Shown piece by piece: positions 26,324 to 34,700 of a stretch of DNA of 64,000 bases. Under the pieces are notes generated by a model. The model was given only the letters and a program-made list of their open reading frames with translations, searched no databases and was not told the DNA's origin. The DNA is taken from assembly GCA_018394295.1 (NCBI GenBank), contig CP074573.1, positions 1,805,156 through 1,869,155 on the forward strand, read 5' to 3'. This DNA is from Mycoplasmatota bacterium. GTDB lineage: Bacteria; Bacillota_I; Bacilli_A; Haloplasmatales; Haloplasmataceae. The position numbers and the translations under genes were made by a program. The first letter of the stretch is position 1, and each line of letters begins with the position of its first letter.

Positions 26324-26480
26324 TATAAAATCCTCCTAACATATTAGCTAAGAGGATTATCTCATATTATTTTCATAAATTAAATGTGTGCTATATTGTA
26401 CGCTTACCAAACTCTTTATTTTTTTACTGAGTATAAGTACTTTATTATAATCATTTTTTGAAATCAACATTAATAATTTT

Positions 26481-26585
26481 TTAGATTTTTAATGAAAAAT
26501 CTATAGATATAAATGTAGAGATCAAAATCGCTATAATAAATATTGGTATAATAAATTCCCAATGAATTATTGTTTTATCATCCAT
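26481..26585 (-). CDS. 34-residue single-TM peptide
   Basis: MDDKTIIHWEFIIPIFIIAI continues with LISTFISIDFSLKI: a short acidic start, one membrane helix and a Lys near the end. The ATG at 26583-26585 has GGGAGGAAAAATTAG upstream, a good ribosome-binding site for such a short frame. It could be a small-membrane or type I toxin-like peptide, or an immunity peptide. No antisense promoter was recognised. Confidence 0.4.
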   Translation of the reverse strand: MDDKTIIHWEFIIPIFIIAILISTFISIDFSLKI

Positions 26586-26629
26586 ACTAATTTTTCCTCC
26601 CATAATAAGCAAATTAATATATATAATAA

Positions 26630-26832
26630 TTAAGCTGGTATTGGATTTATTGGTTTTGGTAAAGAAGGATTGTCAATCAAATACTTTCCTATAGCAGGTA
26701 CTATTAATTTTACTAAATAACATGTAACAACAATCTCAGGTGTATTGAATGCAATTGTATTGACACTATATTTTTTATCTTCTCCATATATATTACAATA
26801 TATATCAGCTAATTCAATAATATCATTTATAT
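26630..26832 (-). pseudogene. C-terminal gene fragment fused to a truncated integrase
   Basis: The minus strand encodes DIIELADIYCNIYGED, then KKYSVNTIAFNTPEIVVT, YLVKLIVPAIGKYLIDN and NPSLPKPINPIPA with a stop. No start: at about 26832 the sequence changes to a tyrosine recombinase. The Pro-rich end and the hydrophobic middle do not identify a family. It is debris of a recombination between the integrase gene and an accessory gene. Confidence 0.5.
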
Positions 26833-27297
26833 GTCACAAAGTCCGCTAACTCTTACACCTGTGAACATGAGAATCTGAATTATCATTCTATCTCTTAACC
26901 TTACTTTCTTTTGATTCTGAATGTAGAAAAGTATTCTCTCAACTAACCTATCTGAAAATACTTCTACTTGATGCTCTGAACCTGAAGCAATCTTAACTCT
27001 ATCCTTTCTAAGGTCAATTACAACCTCATTCATGTATCCATTTTCTATCAAATAGTTACTTAAGGATATGAAACTATTTATTTTATTATTTATAGTTGTA
27101 GGCTCGTAACCATTCTCAATGAGATTATTCTTGTAGCTTGTTATGTAGAATCTTTTAAGAGTTCCCTCAAATTCTACTCCCATTGATTCTAAATATTTAA
27201 TTAATCCTGTTACATCTCCAACGTAACTCTCTATTGTTTTAGTACTTTTTCCATCTTCAAGTAGATGTCTTTCAAAATCTTTTACAATTGTATTCAT
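26827..27297 (-). pseudogene. Truncated tyrosine recombinase (integrase)
   Basis: 156 residues. It has the N-terminal SAM-like DNA-binding domain (MNTIVKDFERHLLEDGKSTK, YVGDVTGLIKYLESMG, YEPTTINNKINSFISLSNYL) and the start of the catalytic domain with the first active-site Arg (ILMFTGVRVSGLCDI). It stops there: the KxxHxLR/HxxR/Tyr residues are missing because the sequence switches to an unrelated fragment at about 26830. Cannot be catalytic. An ATG with GGAGAGAAATAC upstream is present. Confidence 0.85.
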
Positions 27298-27536
27298 TGT
27301 ATTTCTCTCCTTTCAGTTTTCGTGCAAAGAAAAAGACCAACACAGAAATTTTATTTCCCATGTTAGCCTTAGTCTTAACTCGATGCAGAATTATCATTAT
27401 GTAGTAATATATTCTTATAAATTTATTGATTTTTCTTATTACTTTTAGTTACCTTAAATATGCAGTAAGTTATATTTAAATTTTGAATCGAGTCTAATAA
27501 TATTTTCTTCTACACTTAATAACTTATAGTACTATA

Positions 27537-28010
27537 CTAATCCCAATATATAATTTTAATATTTTTAATTTCAGTTTCTTTTAAAACTTCTGCCATAGTC
27601 TTAATAGTTCCATTATTAGTAATGTACATCATTTCATTTTTATCTATTTCACTTATTTCCTCATAAGTACTTATATCACTTGGAGAAAATTCATCTAAAC
27701 CTTCATTAAAAATATCTATTATACTTTCTTTACTTATACTTGTTGATATCAAAATAGAATCTGCATATATAAAAGTCTTTTGTTCATTATCAACCAGTTC
27801 GTCTTTATATGCACACACCATAATCTTTGCCTCATTATCACACTTAAGAATATTATCCAATACATTATTTAGATACTCCAACTGCTCATCATCAATTGAA
27901 AAACGATAAAATCTATTCGTTATGCATAAAAAACCTTCTAAATCTAATAAAATATAATCACAATCTTTATTTAGCATTTGTGCTTTTTTAAGTCCATTAA
28001 TAAACTCCAT
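27537..28010 (-). CDS. Candidate immunity protein for the orphan toxin tip
   Basis: 157 residues, acidic, alpha/beta: CDYILLDLEGFLCITNRFYRF, YLNNVLDNILKCDNEAKIMV, and ADSILISTSISKESIIDIF. It lies 41 nt downstream of the toxin-tip fragment and on the same strand, the position of an immunity gene in Rhs/CDI-type loci, with AAAGGATGA upstream of the ATG. No family recognised. The function is inferred from size, charge and position only. It is intact although the toxin in front has lost its Rhs body. Confidence 0.5.
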   Translation of the reverse strand: MEFINGLKKAQMLNKDCDYILLDLEGFLCITNRFYRFSIDDEQLEYLNNVLDNILKCDNEAKIMVCAYKDELVDNEQKTFIYADSILISTSISKESIIDIFNEGLDEFSPSDISTYEEISEIDKNEMMYITNNGTIKTMAEVLKETEIKNIKIIYWD

Positions 28011-28051
28011 TACTATATCATCCTTTCTAAATAATACTCTTTATCCATTAT

Positions 28052-28405
28052 CTATTTTGAGTATTGAGGTAATGTTTTAGCATATTTTATAGCTTCTAAT
28101 AATCCCTTATTATACTTAGGTCCAAAATTTCTTCTTACATCCATTACATCTAAGTACATTCTTTGTCTTGCACTTAAACCTAAATCTGTTTTCATTGTCC
28201 TTCTCCCTTTTCCTCTAAAGGTTCGTGTTAATGCATGGTCTGATTTAGTCATTAACACTGCTGGTCCATTACTTCTTGAGACTCCGATAGTTTTATAATA
28301 AGCATTTTGAGCTATATGATGTCCTACTTCATCTGCTCCTTTTGATGCATCAACTACAGAAAACTTTCCTCCTAATACTTTATTAGGGTTACTCGCCCCC
28401 TTGGC
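28052..28405 (-). pseudogene. Orphan Rhs-type toxin tip (HH-motif nuclease-like), no N-terminus
   Basis: About 115 residues are open from an abrupt left junction: GASNPNKVLGGKFSVVDASK, GADEVGHHIAQNAYYKTIG, VSRSNGPAVLMTKSDHALTR and on to LGLSARQRMYLDVMDVRRNFGPK, ending TLPQYSK. The GHH with a distal DHALTRTFRGKG resembles His-Me-finger (HNH/GHH-type) nuclease tips of polymorphic toxins. An internal ATG (28258) would leave out the HH. The 5' junction is an IS110 end at a CCCCC tract. It is a displaced C-terminal tip, the standard orphan unit of Rhs loci. Confidence 0.6.
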
Positions 28406-28498
28406 ATAAAGTAAAATTTATACTAAGCCAAAAATCTATACTTTAACTCTAATTTTCACTAACTAATAATATTAAAACTATTTAAATATACATATAAA

Positions 28499-28521
28499 AA
28501 AAGTAGTATTGATTACTACCT
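28499..28521 (-). terminator. Terminator of the IS110 transposase gene
   Basis: GGTAGTAA-TCAA-TACTAC stem followed on the minus strand by seven T, 7 nt after the transposase stop. Confidence 0.7.
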
Positions 28522-28527
28522 ATTATA

Positions 28528-29768
28528 TCATACTACCTTTTTTTCTTCCATATTCTTGTCTCTATATTCAGTTTTAATTTTAAGCATTCCATATATGATA
28601 TTAATTAACCGTCTTGAAATGCATATTAAAGCTTGAGTTTTAGTTTTACCTTCACTAATTTTTCTTCGATAATATTCATAAAATATCGGATTAATTGGTT
28701 CTTTTGTCCCTTTCTTCAATTTCACTATTTGTATTGCTAAAAAGAATATCGCTGAAAATAATCTTCTGTTTTCTTGTCTACTTGCTTTTGTTAATTCACT
28801 ATTTCCTGAACTCATTGTATAAGGTGCTATTCCTGCTAATCTCGCTAATTTATCAGCATTCCTAAATCGATTAATATCGCCTATTTCTGAAATAATTCTT
28901 CCTGCCATCACTGTATCTACTCCAGGTATTATTTCTAATTTTAACCCTAATCGATTAAGTATTCTTTTAATTTCTAATACTATCTTCTTAATCTCTTCTT
29001 TTTTATGTTTCATTTCATCTAATATTGAACGAATTAATAAATCATTAGTTTCTATATATTATCGTTTTAATTCCCCATCACTTTCAATTAATCTTAAAAT
29101 AGTTTGTGCTTTATTGGTACTACAACTATTTCTACTAACTTTTCGTAAATCTTTCGCTAAATCTTCTACACTCAACCCTCTAAATATTTCTTTGATGGGT
29201 ATGTATACCAAAAATAAAGAGCTGTCTTTCCATCAATCTCACTAAACAATCGATTATAACATGGGTAACTAATGACTAATTTTTCATGTAATTTATTTTT
29301 TAACTTGACTTCATTAAACTTTAAATTTTCTCTTCTTCTGGCTAATTGACTTAATGAAAAGTAAATATCAAGTGGTTGAGCATCAGGTAAACGGTCTAAA
29401 TCATCTAATACTTTTTTCGCAACAACTTTTGCGTCTTCACTATCACTTTTTGATTTCATCGGACCTTTATTTTTATTATTATTGATATAACTGGTATTTA
29501 CATCTTTTACTATATATCCGTTTCTAATTAAATAAATCGCTAAATTACGACCATATCCATATGCATTTTCCAGACCAAATACAGGTATTAACCCATATGT
29601 GTTTTTCATATTGACAAATTCAATTAACTTATCAAATGAGTTAGGATTATTTTTAAAGGTGATTTCACCTATTTTCTCGTTGTGCGGTAAAAGAATTACC
29701 GCTGTATGTGTATATTTGTGCAAATCAATTCCGACATAAACGTATTTATATTCTACTGTAAATCCCAT
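28528..29768 (-). pseudogene. IS110 transposase (DEDD/serine type), frameshift and nonsense
   Basis: The N-terminal half (from the ATG at 29766-29768) has the RuvC-like DEDD start YVYVGIDLHKYTHTAVILL, GLENAYGYGRNLAIYLIRNG and KSDSEDAKVVAKK. The C-terminal half has the transposase_20 core IIPGVDTVMAGRIISEIGDINRF, KLARLAGIAPYTMSSG and the serine region. A frame change near 29195 (PSKKYLEG-stop against PIKEIFRGLSVEDLAKDLRK) and an in-frame TAA near 29057 (GELKR-stop-YIETND) separate them. Two lesions make it a clear pseudogene. Confidence 0.88.
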
Positions 29769-29914
29769 AATTATTATTTCCTCTCCTATAATGTAATCAA
29801 TCATTTATCTAAAAATATACCGGCAACCTCGGCTATGAAGCGTTAACTATTTAAAGTCCGCAAGGGGGTCTCAGCCTATCTATATTTCTAAATACCTAAG
29901 TAATTTGAATTTAT

Positions 29915-30715
29915 TTATTTTCTTCTTGAATTTTTGCTTAATGATGATTGTACTTTCCCAAAAGTAATCTTATTGATTAATTCAGGATGATTTCCTTCAT
30001 ATGTGATTTTATTGTGTCTTATATTTCCTTTGTAGAAATCATTTCTTAAGATTTCTTTTATCGATTGAACACTAAAGGATTTATTTTGATTGGTTTTATA
30101 TCCTTCACTATCTAAATATCTTTTGACTTTATGTAAACTACCTAATTCTAAATACTTTCTAAAAATACAGTCAACGATAAACGATGTATTTGGATCAATC
30201 TCAATGTGTGCTTTATTCCATCTATATCCGATTGGTGCTGTTCCACATGCTTTATTTCCACTTTTCGCTTTTGTCTTCCTACCTTTTGAAAGTTTTAAAT
30301 TGATATTTAATCTTTCATATTGGTCTAATAACTCCATGATTCCGTTTAAAAAGAAATCATTGGGGTCTTTATAATATATCGTATAAGTCGGTTGTTCAAT
30401 TGATATTACATCAGCCTTTAATTTCTCTAATTGTCTAACTATAAAGACTTTCGTCATATCATTTCTCTATAACCTTGATGTATTCAATACTACAACCTTG
30501 TTAATACCATTAAAGTTATTAAATAAATCAGTTAATCCATCTCTATCTACTTCAGTTCCGCTTATTCCTTCATCTATAAATATTTGAATTAATTCATAAT
30601 TGTTTTCTAAACAATATTTTTTAATACTATCAATTTGAGTTTGTAAGCCATATCCTTTTTCAGCCTGTGTTGATGTACTGACACGAACATAACCAAATAC
30701 TTTCACATATATCAC
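29915..30715 (-). pseudogene. Serine recombinase interrupted by one amber codon
   Basis: The resolvase domain begins [19 protein letters not shown], with the catalytic Ser in RVSTSTQ, continues [15 protein letters not shown] and VVVLNTSRL, then TAG, then RNDMTKVFIVRQLEKLKADV in the same frame. Family members read SRLWR, so TGG has become TAG. The remaining recombinase domain has GNKACGTAPIGYRWNK and KRYLDSEGYKTNQNKSFSVQSIKEILRNDFYKG. The total would be about 266 residues, without the long coiled-coil of the largest integrases. Dead unless suppressed; no suppressor tRNA is seen. Confidence 0.88.
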
Positions 30716-31147
30716 CGCTTTTTTTATTTTATTTCGTTTTTTATAACATAAGACCTTTCTTGTATTTTGTAAACCATTATGACTAATATTTTACATAAAC
30801 CATACATTTTGACTTATATACTTATAAATCTTAATGGTTCTTCCTATAGATGATTTGATTGCAAACATTAACTGATTATCATGTTAATTAACTTGATATA
30901 ATTTACTATGGTGTAATACTGTATATATTGTCATTATGTTTATTTGATAAATTGGAAATTATAACTTCAGTTAATATATAATACAAGTGCTGTTTTTTTA
31001 AAGGGGAAAATAAAAAAAGTTTAAATTTTTTCATTTAAACTCAATTCTCTATTGTCTGCTTGGTTTTAATTATAATGATAATAAAATATATCGGTTAAAA
31101 ATAAAATTCATGAGAAATGATATCTACTAGTTTACTTAAATAAAAAA
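30716..31147. other. Intergenic stretch without a recognisable gene
   Basis: About 430 bp of A/T-rich DNA between the serine recombinase pseudogene and the Rhs operon end. I see only short chance frames, and no tRNA, attachment site or repeat that I can support. Confidence 0.5.
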
Positions 31148-31178
31148 AGCAGCCATAACGAATTGCTATGACTACTAT
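31148..31178 (-). terminator. Terminator of the Rhs operon
   Basis: On the minus strand AGTAGTCATAGC-AATTC-GTTATGGCTGCT, with G-T pairs, is followed by seven T. It lies 4 nt after the immunity gene stop. The other strand also ends in a T run, so it may act in both directions. Confidence 0.8.
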
Positions 31179-31182
31179 TTTT

Positions 31183-31725
31183 TTATATTTTTTTAGAAAC
31201 TATTAAATTCAATTGTTCTAAATCTAATTTATTTAAATCTTTAGTTATTAACGCCATTAAAACTTCTGTTAATTGTGTAAAGAGAATATTACTTGAACCT
31301 ATTTCCGAATAAGCACCTATATTAAAATTAATTATTCCAGAAGGTATAATAATATCTTTTTCCAAATTTTCAAAATATGACAAAATTGAGTTAACATATT
31401 CTTCCTTTATGCCAAACAATACAACTTCATTAATGTTATTTAATAAACTATCCTTAAAAACCTCGATATTTTTTTCTTCTGAATAGTAAATGTTAACAGT
31501 TAAATAACCAGTACTATCAGGAACAAAATTACAACCTAATAAAGCATAATAACTACTATTCCGTGGAAGTTTGACTTCACAAACTATTTGACTTTTTTGT
31601 AAATCAAACAAATTTGCTTTTACCTTTGTTTGTTTTATTTTATTAAAAATTAATTGCCTATTTCGAAAATCATTTATCCATAATCTTGCTAATTTATATC
31701 GACCTAATTTATCTAATACTAACAC
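31183..31725 (-). CDS. Candidate immunity protein of the Rhs toxin
   Basis: 180 residues, no signal peptide, mixed alpha/beta: WINDFRNRQLIFNKIKQTKVKAN, YYALLGCNFVPDSTGYLTVNIYY, VVLFGIKEEYVNSILSYFENLEK, and a C-terminal helix DLNKLDLEQLNLIV. I do not recognise the family. The GTG start follows the Rhs stop by 3 nt, and its ribosome-binding site GGAGG is formed by the last codons of the toxin (TTTTGGAGGTAA). Translation is therefore tied to that of the toxin, as expected for a cognate immunity protein. Confidence 0.65.
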   Translation of the reverse strand: MLVLDKLGRYKLARLWINDFRNRQLIFNKIKQTKVKANLFDLQKSQIVCEVKLPRNSSYYALLGCNFVPDSTGYLTVNIYYSEEKNIEVFKDSLLNNINEVVLFGIKEEYVNSILSYFENLEKDIIIPSGIINFNIGAYSEIGSSNILFTQLTEVLMALITKDLNKLDLEQLNLIVSKKI

Positions 31726-31728
31726 TTT

Positions 31729-34700
31729 TTACCTCCAAAAATTACTCCAATTTGAATTAAAATATCCTGGATACATATTAATTACATCTGCGTGATAAAC
31801 ACTGAAACGAGAAACGCCATACTTTTGTAATGCCATTCGATGTGCATCACTATAACCTATACCACGAGCCATATATGTTGCTTCTGATAATTCATGTATA
31901 TAAAAACTTGCATCTGCACCACTTATTTTTCGTCCACTTGCAAAAGCATCATTAAGTCTCCTTAACATCGCATTATTTGGAGCAAAATCATCAAATTTTG
32001 ACAAGTGTGCTTCAACAATATTCAATCCCTTTTCTGATACACTTATTGATTTTCCATCTAATACACCAAGCCCATTGCCTCTACCTTTGTAAGCTGGATT
32101 AAAAGCCCCTGTAGCTTTTTTTACCCCCTTAGCCATTAGTTGTGCAAATTTACTTACACCAAAGGTCATTAACGCCAAAGTCATATCTATAGCTACATGT
32201 TGAGCCCATTCTTCATTTATGTAACTGACAAAGCCATTCAAAAAACCTTTGTCACTTTGAAACCCAGCAATAGCTGCACATGTGCCTATTACCAATCCTC
32301 CACTAAGAATCGTACCTATGAAAATTGACCTAAATACCGGAATGAAAATCGCCATTATCAAAGCCACAACAAATAATACTATAGCTATTGCTTTACCCGT
32401 ACTACTATGAAATAAATTTCCCCAGTAGACTTTCCAAAAAATTTGCCATCCACTTAAACTTGGTGGATCCCAAGTAAGTTTAGTATTTGTTGCTATTGTA
32501 TACCCATTATAGTTCATATTCACAGGATTTGCAACAGTTAATAAGTACATATTTAACCCATAAACCGTTCCAGCATTCACCATAGCAGTTTCCGGAGATA
32601 ACGCACTTACATATTGCTTCATAATAGGTGAATAATACCTACCATTAATATAATATAATCCACTTTCATTATCATAATACTGACTTTTCCAGCGAATAGG
32701 ATTAAGTGTACCTATATCAAAAATTTTATCATCCTTTTTGATTGAACAATTTCCCCATGAGTCATATTCATAAACCACAACTTCATTACCGTTATCATCA
32801 AAAATAGCGAGGACATTATCCAGAGCATCTTTTACATAAAAATAACTCCTCCACTTTATTTCATCTATTAAAATCTGAAACCCCATTATTCCTTCAGCAT
32901 TATACATATACCTTATTTCTTTTCCATTGCTCAACCTTTCTCCTAAGAGTTTTGCGCCATCAAGATAATAAGTTGTAGTATTTCCAGAAATTTCTTTCTT
33001 GAACCGTATACCTTGATTGTTATAAGAATAAGTTGCGATTTTTGAACCAATATATTTTTTAAGTAAATTTCCTCTTTCCCATTCCATGTTCACTGATTTC
33101 AAATTCGTTGACATATATTTTGTGCAGTTGCCCAGATTGTCATAATCAAATTCATAATGATAATCATTATAACGGAAATCAGTACAATGTAAGCCAACCA
33201 GTCTACCTTTTTTATACATGTATTTTTGCTCATATGTTTTTACTGTCGTGCCGACACTTTCTGTATTTATGCTACCGTCTTTATTATAAGTATATGTTTT
33301 TGTATTTGCATCATTATCAACTTTTTTTTCTGTTTTTAACCGATTTGCTTTATCGTAAGTATAGCTGATGATTTCTGTAGAGATTGTAGTACTCCTATCT
33401 TTTTTCGTGAATGAGCTTGTTTCTATATTACCTCGATAGTCATAAGTATAATCAAAAACATATTCTGGATGATGTGTTGGATCCCAGGGAGTCGATTTAT
33501 ATAGCTTGGTTATAATGTTTTTTTTAAGCAATGTATTAGGTTTATACTTAGTATCTTCAGTAAAAATTGCAACAGAATCCATTCCATAACAATGGTGTAT
33601 TTTACCTTCAATTCTTCCTAAATTATCGTAACTATAAAAAGTTTTACCAGTGTCATTTGTCTCTTTAATACGTGGATTTAATAATTTTTCTTCTTGATTT
33701 ATTATTAACGTGTTATTAGATTTATACAAACCATTATACTCGGTTTTGTTCTCTCCAGATGCCTTAATTGAAAAAAAAGGTGTACCATCACTATTTTTTA
33801 TATCATATCCTGTTACATTATTAGAGTCATCATAATGATAAATATATGTCCTATTCTCATAAGGATCATACATCTTGGTTACTTCTGTTGCTCCAACGCT
33901 TGCACCATTAGTGCCTGTTGAATCCTGTCTTTTGAAAGTGGTTATATTACCACCTTCATCAGCAAATTTTGTTCTTCCATATTTATCCAACGTTACGGTG
34001 GAAATGTCTGGATTATTTTTATCCCTATACTGTTTTGTCGTGATAGTACCGTCTGTATGATTTATGATTTTTTCTACAAGTAAATCTTCAACTTTTTGAT
34101 TTCCGTTTTTATAGGTTAAATAATACTTGCATGGTTTCCCTAAAACATTATAACCAAATTTAAAGCCATACATATCATTTGAATTCCAGCCTATTGGTGT
34201 AACCTCTAACAATCTGCCATTAGAATCGTGATGTATATAGTTTTTCCCACCGGTATCGATATCATTTTCTATAGTCTTAAACTTATCTTTGAACAGATTA
34301 TATCCAAAAGTTGTAGTAAGCTTATTGCTTGCATCTTCACCTTTCCCATTATATTCTATTTTATCTATATTTCCGAATGGATCATTGTAATAAGTTTTTG
34401 TATTGCTTTTGTAATCTGACTCGCTTTTATCACTAGCGTTTGTGCTTACATTAAAAGTGAGCTTTTCCCTTAGGTCATTCTTATTTTGAATGGTCTTACT
34501 TGAAAGGATTCCATTTGTATCATAATCATATAACGTCTGTACTTCATATTCATCCTGTACCATCAAAATTTTCCCTGTTAAATCTACATAAGATTCTGTA
34601 TAACTAGAAACAGAACCCTTATTAGCCTCAGTTATTTGGCGAATACAATTAACTGTTTTACTACCGATTTCTATATTTTTTATAAAATCTAATTTCATAT

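Larger units (their letters stand above)
21966..26415 (-). mobile_element. IS66-family element, nested and partly duplicated
   Basis: The unit 21974-26407 is flanked by the 8-bp direct repeat CAAACTCT (21966-21973 and 26408-26415). The terminal inverted repeats are GTAAGCGTCAAATATAACAC at the left and, in reverse complement, GTAAGCGTACAATATAGCAC at the right. Inside are tnpA, tnpB and tnpC on the minus strand. The left 94 bp (21974-22067) is present twice: after one copy a second GTAAGCG end begins at 22068, and this one is interrupted by an ISL3 element at 22082-23972. tnpC carries a frameshift, so the element is probably dead. Confidence 0.9.
28406..29880 (-). mobile_element. IS110-family element, inactive
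   Basis: Carries one IS110 transposase pseudogene on the minus strand. The ends are not certain. CCCCCTTGGC at 28403 and GCAAGGGGG (reverse complement CCCCCTTGC) at 29868 make a short inverted repeat around the gene. A TTGGC..GCCAA hairpin lies at the left end. IS110 elements do not make target duplications and none is seen. It abuts the orphan toxin tip. Confidence 0.7.

Noticed and set aside
30465-30470. TAG read as an amino acid in the serine recombinase
   Set aside because: No suppressor or pyrrolysine genes are visible, and TAG is used as a normal stop elsewhere (abiEi, dtd).
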